A stretch of DNA of 36,704 nucleotides from Chara braunii (taxonomy: Eukaryota; Streptophyta; Charophyceae; Charales; Characeae), in assembly GCA_003427395.1 (NCBI GenBank), contig BFEA01000049.1, positions 2,275,608 through 2,312,311 of the forward strand, given 5' to 3'. Positions within the stretch are counted from its first letter, which is position 1, and the number at the start of each line of letters is the position of its first letter. Made by a program: the position numbers and the translations under genes. Below, one piece after another: positions 9,306 to 19,599 of the stretch. The notes beneath the pieces were generated by a model. The model did not search any database. It saw only the letters and a list, made by a program, of their open reading frames with translations, and was not told the origin of the DNA.

Positions 9306-10378
9306 TGTTACATTGCCAAGGAACGAACGGTGAAAAGAAATTGTCCTCACTTGGCAAAGAAAGTGGGCAAGGGAAGGACTGTCGGTCCCTTGTGCCGCCG
9401 AGAAGGAAAAGGAAAGAGACACTTGAGGGATTGAGAGGAGCCAGGTCGGGAAAAAGGGCTAGAGAAAGTTGATGTTTGAAGCAAGGGCAGTTGACTCGAC
9501 CATTTCCCCGACTCCATGACTATGAGAAGAGGATGGACTGATTGAGCAAGGAAAGGATAATAATGAGAAGCCAAAGAAAAGAAAGCTAGGCATGCGGGAA
9601 GGGCTATGTGTTGACCCCAATGGGGGATTGTATCGGTCTTTGCTTTCGTGTGGGATTGTGCAGGTAAGTAAAGTCTTGGAATGCCTTGAGCGGGACCATG
9701 CCGGAAGAAATCGGGCGACAAGGAAAAAAGAGGGAAGGGGGGGCAAAGGGGCTACGGGCCCTTAGTGTAAAACCGAACCATGAGAGAGACCTTTGTGCAT
9801 GAGACTTGGAATGTGAATGAAAGAAAGGAGTGAGACTTTTGCTGATCGGACTGTGGAGTAGTCTGTGCATGCATGTGAAGGCCCCGAAAGGACTAAGGGG
9901 CCTGTTCCAATGACGATGGATGGAATGTACTAGTCACGAGGAGTGCGTAGAGGCGAGGGGGAAGACGGCGTTGCCGCACCCCGATGACGCCGTAGGATTG
10001 CTGTGCTTAGGGAAATGGTGCGTGGCCTAAGGATGACGTTTAGCCTGCGCACAAAAGAAGAACTCTCAAAGAACCCCTGGACTGCTTGCGTATTGGAAGG
10101 AGCACTTGCTTGAGAACACAACCAAGAAAGAAAAGAAAAAAATCAGCGTTTGCGGAATGACCAGCGAGACTGCCAGCCGACGTGAGGGTTGAGCTACATC
10201 CCCAATGTCAAAGCCCTCTCGCTTGATGGCCCACCCCCATCCATCTCAAAGCACTAGGTGGGGGTGACCCCTGGACGAACGGCCCGCGCCCTGCGCATGA
10301 GCATGGGCGGGCCGAGCCAACTGGGACCCGCAGTGGGGTCGGCCGAGGCTCGAAAGTCTACCAGGGTTTGGCCCTACA
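9306..10378 (+). mobile_element. Putative 5' LTR of element E (left edge tentative)
   Basis: The right end is inferred from CCCTACA at 10,372-10,378 lying 5 nt before a primer-binding site, with the expected CA terminus. The left edge is a guess: TGTTACAT at 9306 matches the first eight bases of the element D LTR and would give about 1.07 kb. No clear TATA box was seen. A consensus 5' splice site CAG|GTAAGT lies at 9661-9669. Small open frames here match nothing I recognise. Confidence 0.4.
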
Positions 10379-10383
10379 AAAAT

Positions 10384-10399
10384 TGGTGGAGGTGCCGGG
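10384..10399 (+). promoter_or_regulatory. Primer-binding site, tRNA-Ala type (element E)
   Basis: TGGTGGAGGTGCCGGG is the reverse complement of CCCGGCACCTCCACCA. That is the T-stem/acceptor 3' end plus CCA that I recall for tRNA-Ala of several eukaryotes. It starts with the obligatory TGG, 5 nt after an LTR-like CA end. The tRNA assignment is from memory and should be checked against the host tRNA-Ala gene. Confidence 0.6.
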
Positions 10400-12103
10400 C
10401 ATGGGGTTAAACTGGCCCCTGCGGTTCCGAAGGGGGCGCCCTATGCAAAACCGTGTACACAACTAAAGCAAAGGAAATTGAATTTGTGCTTGCTCTTTCC
10501 CTTGAGAGAATCAAATTTGAGAGTGGCTGGGCGCATGGTATGGCCATGCCTGGAGGAAAAAACATGCATGCTACACACTTTGTGGAGTAGCTCTAGCCCC
10601 CTTCCTTCGATGCTGGTGTTCGCCAGTCCGGAGAAGCCTCAGGCGAGTCGCAGGTCGACCCTTCCTCTTCATATGAAAGAAGGGCTCCGGTTACCTGGCA
10701 GGCGGTTGGTGCTTCGGCTTCGGCCGGGGTCCAATGAAAATCCCGCGGCGGAGTGATTTGTCTGGCTGGGTGTTTTTCTTCCTCCTTCTTTTGTGCTTAG
10801 TGGGCTCATGCACCATACACTTGAAATGTTTGAAGGAACCTACATGAACACAACGGGTCATCAAGAAGGAACAATCCCACCCTATGAAAGGACAGACTAA
10901 TGAAGATAAATGAAATGAAGGGAGTTGCTAGACTCCTAAGAAAACTAGCTCACCCTTGAAGATGCTCATGAGAAGGAACCAACCACTATGTATGGAGGTA
11001 GGGGGGAGTGACACTCATTGTCCTGAGAGAAAACTGTGAGTTATGGGTAGGAAGCGTTGGGTGCACCAAGGGAAAGACACTTGTACTATGTGTGTCCCGC
11101 TTGGGACTTGTGATTTGCATAAAGGGAATTGAGCGTCCTGCCTTTCGGAAGGAAAGGATGGGTCTGCACTAGCTGGTGCGGGATAGTGAAACGACGTTCC
11201 TTTGTAGTGCCGCCGGGCTCATATGCGGAGATCGGACCACTGAGCTGTCAGACAGGAGTTGGTCTCGCCGGTTGATTAGTAGCACTCTCTTCCGGGCGGG
11301 CCGAGCATGGCTCGGCACCTTGCCCAGGCGGGATGCGAAACGTCTACTCAGGCGGGGCTTTAGCTTGTCGGCTGGCGGGGGGGGACCACTGCGTGTGAGG
11401 CAAGGAGGGAGCCTCGGAGACGATTAGTAGCTTCCTGTAGTACGGTTTGGGAAAGGCTGATTTTTATCGGACCAATGGAAGTGAATGCCCGAACGACTGA
11501 CTATTGCTCCTAACGGGGTGGGCGGGGTGATCCCCGGTACCAATGGAGGTATGCAAGAGCGGCAAAACGGGATGGGGTATTTTGGTCGAATGGAGAGGGG
11601 TAACACCCTGTGCTGGAGCCTGGGTATCGCGCGCGCGACGGATGACCTGCACTTGAGGTATGGGATAAAACTTTGGCGAAAGTACCAGCAGAGAGACCAT
11701 ATTGGGGTAGGCCGACGAGGAGATGACCGGCCCGTATGTGAGATTGCCTGATCTTTTTTTGTGTATCCCCCCTCTGTAAAGGTTGATTGAGGTCTGAACT
11801 GTTGGACGGGCTATGATTCTAGTATATTCCCACCTTCCCATCTAAGTCTGCACGAGTGAGAGGTGATTGAAAGAAGTGAAGGGTAGAGGTCAGTCGGAAT
11901 GGAACCAAGAAAATGAATGATTAGGTAGTGGTGGCCGACCGCGGGCACTATGGGAGGGTGGTACTTAGGAATGGGGAGGTAGAATAGGGAGAGCCGAATG
12001 AGGGGTCTGAAATAATTCTCATGTAGGACGTGGGTTGACCTGACCAAAAGGGCCGTTTGGTGCACTCTTATGGAAAACAGGGATCGGGTGTTGGGAAAAC
12101 AAG
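10400..12103 (+). other. Leader of element E; no gene recognised
   Basis: About 1.7 kb between the primer-binding site and the first recognisable open frame. GC-rich, with short unrelated open frames in several phases. I see no homology to the three-copy family downstream that is strong enough to report. Confidence 0.4.
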
Positions 12104-12908
12104 ATGGTTCGGTGGTTGTCATCCCCGATCTATACCAGTGGTCCGGAAATGCCGGTAGATGTGAAGGACGGGGTATCGGTCGTCCTCCCGGAAGAAGGAA
12201 TGTGGACAGACCTAGAACCAGCCTACCAAACTGTAATGCTGGACGAGGAGGGCGCGTTCCTTTGGATAGAAATGATATGGACTAAAGTCAGTTTGACGAG
12301 GTTGTCGCCAAGCTTGATGGATTTGGAATTCTGAGGGACGGTGGAAGCCCGAGGGTGGGTCTACTTGTCGCAGGATGGGGAAAACGCTATGGTCATAGAC
12401 TTGGTACTAGGGACCGCACCAGACGAGTTGTTTAGGAGGGCAGAAAGGGAGGTTGTATGGGCCACGTGTCAGTGGGCGGAAATGGAAATGGAAAGGGTAG
12501 ACTTGCGAGTGGAACTCGGGGATAAGGGGAACGTGAGGCGGCCCGTCAGAACAATGAGATGTGTACTACCTCCTTTTCTGGTGGACGCGGTCTTCGAAAC
12601 TCGAAGCAGGCTAGTGCAAATGTGCCAGTCCATGACGAGCCTCCGGTTATATCAATGCGCCAGGCAAGACTTCTTCCGGTTGTCGGTAGAGATAGGGCTT
12701 TTTGAAGGAAACTGGGCAAAGGAACTGATCGAGATGCTGAATTGCCTTAGCATAGATAATGTCTTTGTCCCTAGCCCGGTGCATTGGGGGATAGTCTACA
12801 AAAACGTGGCAATAGGGGAGATATTCCTTGGAAGGGGTGAGGGAATTGTTGTACGACGAAGAAGATAACTTCAGCGACGACGGCGAGGAGGACGAGACAG
12901 AGGACTGA
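12104..12908 (+). pseudogene. Unrecognised protein family, copy 1 (one stop, one frameshift)
   Basis: An ATG at 12,104 (or 12,149, giving MPVDVKDG) opens a frame ending at a TGA at 12,332-12,334. The same frame continues to 12,868. Near 12,825 the matching frame shifts, and an acidic tail (DNFSDDGEEDETED) ends at a TGA at 12,906-12,908. Features shared with the next two copies are a W-rich N-terminal strand (AFLWIEMIW), a middle LFRRAEREV helix and a C-terminal signature FFRLSVEIGLFEGNWAKEL. No membrane segment, signal peptide or known catalytic motif is visible. It lies in the same orientation as the E primer-binding site and gag, suggesting it belongs to that element. Function unknown; a gag-like or accessory role is possible. 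Confidence 0.6.
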
Positions 12909-13049
12909 GATTTCTGAGGTGGGGGACTTATTTAGGGAAGCTGAGTGGCCTGGCCCTGTGCAGGAAGGAAAACAATGGCTAGAGAACAGTTGCTGATGAA
13001 CTGCACTTTCAAAGAATGGGAACCAAGGTGAGTTAGATGGGGGGTAGAA

Positions 13050-13730
13050 ATGCCTATACCAGCGGAAAACGAATGGAGAGGAACCACGTGCGACTGGGTT
13101 GGGTTTGAAGTTGCCCCGGGACTATCGTACGTCTAGATAGAACGGATCTGGAACCCAATAAGGGAAGAGGAAGGTTGGGACGAGATAGCAGAAGGTGAAG
13201 TGAAATCGGTCGGAACGGTCGTTCTTTCCGAGAAAGGGTGGCATTTGTTTTGCACTATGATAGCAGCAGGGCATGATCCGATGTGGCTTTTGGGGGATGT
13301 GGAGACGCGAACCCGGAAGGAGGGCAAGAGGTTCGCCAACGAAGGATGGGACGAGGTCAGTGGTAGGGTTGTGATGGGAGGATGGAAGGAACTCAAGCCT
13401 CCCGGTCTGCGAACAACATCTTGGGTACCTGAGTTCGTGGCCAATTGGTTTGGGGGTTTCGACCACATTTTAGAGGTGGTCGACTCCATGAAAGGGACGC
13501 ATATAGAATGTGCCTGGCTGACTGAGGAATTTTACAGGATCTCGTTGAAATACGGACCCTTCTATGGTGATAAAGCCTGGGAAGTTGTCACCATCCTGAG
13601 AATAGGTAAGTATGATCGCTTAGAGGTAGATGCGGCAGCCTGGGACGCCATAGTTAGCCGGGAGGCGGCAGCCGCTCCATCCTACGTGGATGATGTTTTC
13701 AAACTGTTTGAAGTAAAGTGGTTCGAGTAA
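13050..13730 (+). pseudogene. Unrecognised protein family, copy 2 (one stop)
   Basis: The matching frame starts at an ATG at 13,050 (MPIPAENEW), has a single TAG at 13,134-13,136, and runs on to a stop at 13,728-13,730. Aligned without gaps to copy 1 over the first W-rich block, the stop falls where copy 1 has Trp (LWIE against V*IE), so a TGG-to-TAG change is likely. The C-terminal signature FYRISLKYGPFYGDKAWEV matches copies 1 and 3, followed by a variable helix and SYVDDVFKLFE. About 227 codons. A splice-donor-like AAGGTGAGT lies just upstream near 13,025-13,033. Function unknown. Confidence 0.6.
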
Positions 13731-14091
13731 GAGGCCGGAAAGTCGGACGCCTTGGGAAAGTCAAAAGTGTGGGGGATGCATGTAAACTAGGGGGTAACAT
13801 AGGATAGGAGGCATGTACATTAGTTTGGCAGTGCGCACGGGGTGGTTAAAACGGGAAAAGGCTTCCGGTTATTGGGGGCGCAGTTGCTGGTGATAGGCAG
13901 GGAAGTAAGACGAGAAGGGCAATAGGCGATGACCAAAGGAGGACAGTCCTGGAAAAATCGGCCACTGGGATCGAACCACTGAGAAAGGAAGAATGGGGAC
14001 ATAAAAGGAAATGGGGCAGTAGATGAGCAGTTGCTGAAGAACGGCCTGTGATCCTCTTTGTTTGGGCTATGTAGTAAATCACCAAACAACG

Positions 14092-14883
14092 ATGGCGGCA
14101 AGACGTGTTCAGACAACACGCCAACCCCGGTACCCCGGCCCGCCCTTGGATAACGGCAGAGGGTGGGAAGTGTCCCTTCCGTCAGGTTTCCAATTCCGGG
14201 GAATCGACATGGAATGGCGGGCTGTGACCTTGGGGAGGGACAACGCCTTCATAATGGTGGAATGTTTGTGGACTGGGATGCAATTTAACCGAGGGCCTGG
14301 GGATGACCTATACTCCAATTTGGAAGTAACCGAGACCTTGTACCTACCCGAAATTGGCTGGCACTCGTTGGGGGTGGGAATAGCACAAAGTCACGAGCTG
14401 GCCCTGGTCTTTCGGAGGGTCGCCCGGGTATTGACACGGATAGGTCAATCGGTTAGGGGCAGGAGGAACGTGGGCTTATGGACCAGGGTGGAAGTAGGGA
14501 GCTGGCGGGAGTTCAGCGCATCGGCCACCCCGCTAAGATGTCGGGTCCCCCGATTCATGATAGACCTCATCTTCGGGAGCCTCGCAAGGGCGTGGGATCT
14601 GGCGGACTCGGTAATAGTCTGGATAGATCACTTCCCGCCTCAAGCCATCGGGATGTTCTATGACATCTCCGTGGAGCACGGGCCGTTCTGGGGGAACCAG
14701 GCCCAGGAGCTGCTAGAGGTCATCAATATTTTGATATTTGGGTTGCCACGGTTAGCCTGCGCGGAATACGAGCACATAACTCGGAGAGAGATCGAGGTAG
14801 GAGAGAGCTATATAGCAATGGTGGCTCAACTATTCGAGGAGCCTACCGAACTGGAAGGGCCACGGGGACGAGAGCGGGACTAG
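14092..14883 (+). CDS. Unrecognised protein family, copy 3 (intact frame, 263 aa)
   Basis: The ATG at 14,092 in context AACGATGGCGG is the first Met in frame; the frame is also open for about ten codons upstream. The protein starts with an Arg/Pro-rich stretch of about 25 residues. It then has a WEVSLP strand, AFIMVECLW, a YLPEIGWHSL segment, an Arg-rich middle (residues about 105-150), the signature FYDISVEHGPFWGNQAQEL near residues 190-208, and an acidic/charged end. It is the only copy without a stop or frameshift, so it is either youngest or under constraint. The common signature is F-[FY]-x-[IL]-S-[LV]-[KE]-x-G-[PL]-F-x-G. I recognise no domain. Context suggests a retroelement accessory or gag-like protein rather than a host gene, but a host gene family is not excluded. 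Confidence 0.55.
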   Translation: MAARRVQTTRQPRYPGPPLDNGRGWEVSLPSGFQFRGIDMEWRAVTLGRDNAFIMVECLWTGMQFNRGPGDDLYSNLEVTETLYLPEIGWHSLGVGIAQSHELALVFRRVARVLTRIGQSVRGRRNVGLWTRVEVGSWREFSASATPLRCRVPRFMIDLIFGSLARAWDLADSVIVWIDHFPPQAIGMFYDISVEHGPFWGNQAQELLEVINILIFGLPRLACAEYEHITRREIEVGESYIAMVAQLFEEPTELEGPRGRERD

Positions 14884-15293
14884 CACCAGGGAACAAGCCG
14901 GTACGACAAATAAAGTATACTCCATTACGTATAAGGGCTCACCGATGGGAATAGGGGAGGACCGTCGGACCCGGACAATCAAAAACCCGTTGCAGAATAG
15001 GGGAGGGATAGATCCACGATAATTGCCATAACAAGGGAAGTTGAAAAGAATACTGACCGGGGACCCTTCCTAACGGAGTGCCCAACCGGAACTCCTGCAC
15101 GCTCGGCACGACAAACTGGGGCGCTCTAAACGAGTCTGTCATAAGGGGAACTAAGTTCTGTTCCTTAGCTCGATAGGGCAACAGGGCCGGCCACGTTTTT
15201 TTTCTTCAGGAAAAGCAATCAGAGGACGGAAATGGGGAGGGGGCTACTCTCTCAATAAGATAAACTGAAGGGACTAGAGCCTATGGAACCTAA
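14884..15293 (+). other. Spacer between copy 3 and gag of element E; nothing recognised
   Basis: About 410 bp without a supported frame. No repeat structure or promoter motif is evident. Confidence 0.4.
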
Positions 15294-17181
15294 ATGCCTC
15301 GAGCTGCCTGTCTCCCGGGGAATCCTCTGGTTTATGCAGATCTAGGCAAAATGGCAATGGAGGATGGGGAGGCTGGTGCACATGCTAATGTGTCCTCCAA
15401 AGAGAATGAGGGAAGTGAGGGAAGTCAGGGGGAGGCACAGAAGGTGGCGACGCAAACTATCGTGGGGGCATCCCCGTCAAGGACAGGGATGGAGCAGTCC
15501 TTGATCATGGACAGTGCCACGATCATGACGAAGAACGAGGAGACGCAACATGACAATCGTAGAAGTGAGGGAGGACCAAGATTAGGAGGCAGCGCCGTGC
15601 AAAGCGAAGAGGGTCAGAAGGACAGAGAATCGATAAATCCGGATGGTACCAAGGGGAACAGAAAAGAGATCTCCTCGAGAGAAAGCTCAGGAAAAGTCGG
15701 GGGAAGCAAGTAAGGGACCCAGGAGACCAGGGAGGGTAGAAATAAGGACAGGTCGAGCCCTCGGAATTCCGATGGAGCTGTATCTGAGAAGGTGAGAATC
15801 ACGGACGCAAGGCGCAAACTAGCAGAAATAGAGAAGAGAACCGCAGTGTACAAAGCAAGATTGATCGAGGAGATGATGATTCGAAACGAGGAAGGCTTCC
15901 CGCAGGAGGAACCGCGGGATGAACGGAAGGCCAGTCGAGGCGGCATTGGGCAAGGGGGTAAGGGTAGTGACCGCGGAAGAACACCCAGCAAGAGAAGGAA
16001 GGAGAGAGAAACTCCCCTGGGATGGGAGCGGAGAAGGGTACAAACTCGCCAACCATAGACAGCAGGGCTAGCCGCCTGTCTACCGCACCAACGGTAATGC
16101 GAGGGTGCGAGGGGCTCTGGAGCCTTAGGGAAAGGGTGTTGGGGTGGTTTGACCTAGAGGGGACTACAAAAACTAGGGAAGGACAGACGACCGGCAAGGA
16201 AGGGCAGGAAACCAGTACGACAGGCGAGACCAGGAGCTCCGAGGGCGGCCTCAGGAAGATAGTGTCGTCCTTTGCACGAACACTAAACAAAAACCAAGGC
16301 TACCTTGCGGACACTGAGAAGAAGTTGACGTTTGACGGGGCAAACATTACGGAATTCCTGATAGATTACGAGAACCTGGCAGCGTTGTTAAAATGGAGTG
16401 CAGAGGAGAAGATGGACAGCATGTGTCGTTGAGCCTAGGACGAGACATAATGGCCATCGTGGTCGCAAGCCGATCTTGGAAGGAGACCCGAGATGTAATG
16501 ATGAGGAAGTACCTGGCGGCTGAGAAGATGGCAACAAAAGCCAAATTATCGGCAGTGCAAAGGAAGAACTTCGCAACGTACAATAATTTCCTGAGAGAGT
16601 TTACCTTGGTAGCGCTAAGGATCCCCGGGGTAACGGACCGGATAATGAGCAAGTATTTCCTCACGCAGTTCTCCGAGTTCAATAAAGACAAGATTCTGAC
16701 GGCTTACCAACAGACGAGCAAATTTGCAAACACCAGGGATGTTGACTTCAGTACAGTAACGGACCTGGCCGAGAAAACGGTAGTGACCGAAACGTTGGCC
16801 TTGCTTCAGGAAGGGAAATCATAGATCTGACCGGCAAGACAGGTGACAAGGTAAAAAGGGGGATCGAAAGCCTACATGAACGCGTGCACGAAGTTGACAA
16901 TAAGATAGAAAGGGTGGAGAACGCACTGATGGTTATGCAGGCGCAAGTATCCCGACCCCCCCTCCCTCCCCAAGAAGCCGTAGTTCCGGCAGGGGTGGCC
17001 AACCGAGGATTCAGCCGGAGAGATCCCGCTAATGAGCATTGCAGGTATTGCACCGCGGTTGGACATTTTGTGCGAGCTTGCCCGAGGCTCAACCATGCCA
17101 TTATAAAAAGGAGATGTACCAGGTCGTTAAAAGGGGAGATATTTGGACCTCAGGGAGAACGAGTGAACTGGAACTCGCCGG
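15294..17181 (+). pseudogene. Ty3/gypsy-type gag of element E, with zinc knuckle; multiply broken
   Basis: ATG at 15,294. The first 140 residues are Glu/Gly/Ser-rich and end at a TAA (15,711-15,713). The same frame resumes through a charged coiled coil (ARRKLAEIEKRTAVYKARLIEEMM, near 15,800). Frameshifts near 16,020, 16,415 and between 16,824 and 16,884 move the gag reading. Recognisable parts are LTFDGANITEFLIDYENLAALL, SLGRDIMAIVVASRSW, the capsid-like block to LAEKTVVTETLALLQEGKS, a coil LHERVHEVDNKIERVENAL, and a CCHC knuckle CRYC-x4-H-x4-C near 17,038-17,080. Gag packages element RNA in virus-like particles, and the knuckle binds nucleic acid. Homology stops at NWNSPG near 17,181, where a short-repeat array takes over; protease, RT and integrase are absent. 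Confidence 0.75.
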
Positions 17182-17488
17182 GACTGGGACAGTCCCGATC
17201 TTCGAACACGAGGGGCCAGTCCCGTGCTAAAAATAGTGCGGGCCTGTGCTAAATATAGTGCAGGCCTGCGCTAAGATTAGCGCGGGACTGCGCTAAGAAT
17301 TGCGCGGGACTGGGACAGTCCTGACCTTGGAATACGAAGGGCCAGTCCCGTGCTAAAAATAGCACGGTCTTGTGCTAAAAATAGCGCGGGCCTGCGTTAA
17401 AAATAGCGTAGGACTGGAATAGTCCCGACCTTGGAACACGAAGGGCCAGTCCGGTGCTAAAAATAGCACAGGCCTGCGCTAAAAATAG
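17181..17488. repeat. Hairpin repeat array (GTGCTAAAAATAGCAC), left part
   Basis: Short units of about 20-24 bp with the core GYGCTAAAAATAGYRC (an inverted repeat GTGCTA/TAGCAC around AAAA) alternate with GGGACTGGGACAGTCC, another inverted repeat. A higher-order unit is visible: GGGCCAGT recurs at 17,213, 17,339 and 17,443, spacing about 127 and 104. The array replaces the expected pol of element E and resumes at 18,479 after an insertion. Confidence 0.85.
17485..17488. repeat. Target-site duplication ATAG, left copy
   Basis: ATAG directly precedes the TGCAATGA start of the inserted element and is repeated at 18,479-18,482 directly after its TGCA end. Removing the insertion and one ATAG restores a normal GCGCTAAAAATAGCACGGG array unit. 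Confidence 0.85.
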
Positions 17489-18478
17489 TGCAATGAACCC
17501 AGATCGTAAGGACACTTGTCAGCAATGCCAGCTCATGTAGATATCAACCTGCTGATGAATGTCAAATAATCATAATTGTATTCAGAATTTCAGATAGAAT
17601 GAGATGGGGAATCATACACAGACGAAGGAGAGAGAGGGGAGAATAGACTGAGAGGGGAGAATCAACAATGCCCACTCCTGCTTCGGGCTCCCTCCTCTCT
17701 CGCCACCTCAATAATCAATGACCCGAACACAAATCTGAAGTTCTCTCTCAATGTGCCACGTGGCACATCAGCCCGTCATCATCAGCGAACAGGAGAATGT
17801 CGACATCAAGATACCAGGTACGTATCCACGATTACCCCACAGTCTTGATCTCCTTCCGAAGTGACGATGAATCAGAACAGCACTATCAATCACGTAGTCC
17901 CGCCACGTCAGAGTACAGGTGGCAGCAGCCACGTCAGCATGCCAAGAAGACAATTGCCAGCCAGCCACCTTGCCAGCCAGCAGCGCGTCGCTCTCCTCAT
18001 ATGCCAGCATAGACCCAGCGTCCAGCCAGTGTCGCAGCGTCGCACCAGCGTCCAAGTCAACGCGTGAAGTCAGCATTGACGCAAGACTGAATGACCTCAA
18101 AGCCAGGAAGTCAGCTCTTATGTAGTGTTGACGCAGGGTTGGGACCTCGGATGCTGTATGCCTCAGCCGTCCAGATCTCAATGCGAATGAGGGTCCAGAT
18201 TGATCTGAAACTGTATTCCTCCCGCCCTGGATGCTGTCTGGGTACCTGCGCACAACAAGTGAGTGTATCCAACCAAGGGCCTGGGTGCGGTACCTTTGAC
18301 TCTACAGTTGACTTTGACTCTTCAATTTCCTGTGTGCAGCGCTTGGTCACACAGCCATACTCGACAGACTCAGGCCTGGGCGTGTCTTGGTCACACAGCC
18401 CAGCACAGACCAACCCAGGTCTGCGTTTCCTGGGGCAGAGTTCTGAGCCCCAGGCTACTTCTGAACAGGGTTACTGCA
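17489..18478 (+). mobile_element. 990-bp solo LTR (or short non-autonomous LTR-like element)
   Basis: Starts TGCAATGAACCC and ends GGGTTACTGCA: TG...CA termini, with the ends forming an imperfect inverted repeat (TGCAATGAACCC against TGCAGTAACCC). It is flanked by ATAG/ATAG and interrupts a repeat array whose unit is restored on excision. A second copy with the same left terminus (TGCAATGAGCCC) begins at 35,875, supporting the boundary. There is no coding frame. Internal features are an 18-bp G-box palindrome (17,751-17,768), repeated CCACGTCAGC motifs (near 17,901-17,940) and a splice-donor-like CAG|GTACGT at 17,815-17,823. The orientation follows the shared direction with the second copy and is otherwise arbitrary. 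Confidence 0.8.
17751..17768. promoter_or_regulatory. 18-bp perfect palindrome with G-box core CACGTG
   Basis: ATGTGCCACGTGGCACAT is fully self-complementary. CACGTG is the G-box bound by plant bZIP and bHLH factors. The core 14 bp (GTGCCACGTGGCAC) is conserved in the second LTR copy at 36,135-36,148, and several further ACGT-core motifs follow within 200 bp in both copies. Promoter or enhancer use is inferred. Confidence 0.6.
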
Positions 18479-18546
18479 ATAGCACGGGCCTGTGCTAAAA
18501 ATAGCACGGGCTGGGAATGGCCCGACTTTGGAATACTAAGGGTCGG
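18479..18546. repeat. Hairpin repeat array, right part, with right ATAG duplication
   Basis: Begins with the right target duplication ATAG (18,479-18,482), then GCACGGGCCTGTGC and another TAAAAATAGCACGGGC unit, then CTTTGGAATACTAAGGG matching the inter-unit segments at about 17,325-17,340. An A19 tract follows at 18,554-18,572. Confidence 0.85.
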
Positions 18547-19440
18547 CCTTTTCAAAAAAAAAAAAAAAAAAACCCTCTTAATCATGATAAGGGCCCAATC
18601 CTGTATTCCCCGTATTCCCTTGACAATTCCGGGCCGTACCTTTCCCGACAAGGTCATTTGGCCATGTTGGTCCGGTCCCAAGTGGTCAACTCTGTTTTTC
18701 TCACTAACCCTTGTGTCGTTTGGACCGGGCCCTCCAAATTTGGCCCTTGCAGATGCGGCGGTTCAGCCCAAAGGCCGTGATTCGGCTTCCATGGGGCTGG
18801 ACCGTCATGCCGCCTTGTCCGCTGACTCGACCCAAGGGGACCAACCAGCGCGTCAACACTTCGCTGATTGTGGCCACAAGCAACCCTTGAGACTGATACG
18901 GCGCGGAGGCTGACCGCGATGAGTCAACTACATGTTGATGAGAGGCGTTGGCCTCCGACACTGGTCCTACTGGCCCGAAGGTTCGGATTGTCACCTGGTC
19001 TTAAGACTTTAAGATCATGCGATGATCCAGGCCGTCCATGGTCCTACTGGCCTGACGGTTCAGATCGTCACACAATCTTAAAATTTTGAGATCGCACGAC
19101 GATTTGGGCCGTCGGCCGTGTACCAGCTGGCCAACAGCCCAGATTAGAAGTTTGCAGCACAACCGAAGTTAGGGCTGCCAGGCGTGGGGAGAAACCGGTT
19201 CCAGGCGGGCCGGTCTCCTATAGGGTGCAGCGGTTTGGCCCTTGCCCATATCTTTGGCGGCGCACGGAGCCGGTGTATAGCGAACGAGACAACGCGCACT
19301 CACACGGCCGCCCACCCGCCCGCTTGAACAAGCACATGCACAAACACAGGCACATGCACGCACACACGCACATGCACGAACACGCGCACAGGGGGGAAGC
19401 TAGGGGAAGTTGCCGGAAGGGGGTTGGGGGTTAAAGGCGC
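18547..19440. other. No gene recognised; 77-bp duplication at 18,963-19,116
   Basis: Contains an A19 tract and a two-copy 77-bp tandem repeat: GGTCCTACTGGCC at 18,963 and again at 19,040, each followed by GGTTC.GAT.GTCAC, a TTAA.A.TTT.AGATC stretch and GGCCGTC. A CA-rich stretch with CACATGCAC motifs lies at about 19,333-19,395. Small open frames have no recognisable motifs. Confidence 0.5.
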
Positions 19441-19506
19441 GATTTCGCGCACGTGGTTAGGATACATGACGCGGAATGGTGCTTTCTTTTTTCTTTTCGT
19501 TTCATC

Positions 19507-19599
<93 letters not shown>

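Noticed and set aside
10384-10440. tRNA-Ala-like gene
   Set aside because: Only the 3' tRNA end is matched, on the opposite strand and without the rest of a cloverleaf; a primer-binding site explains it.
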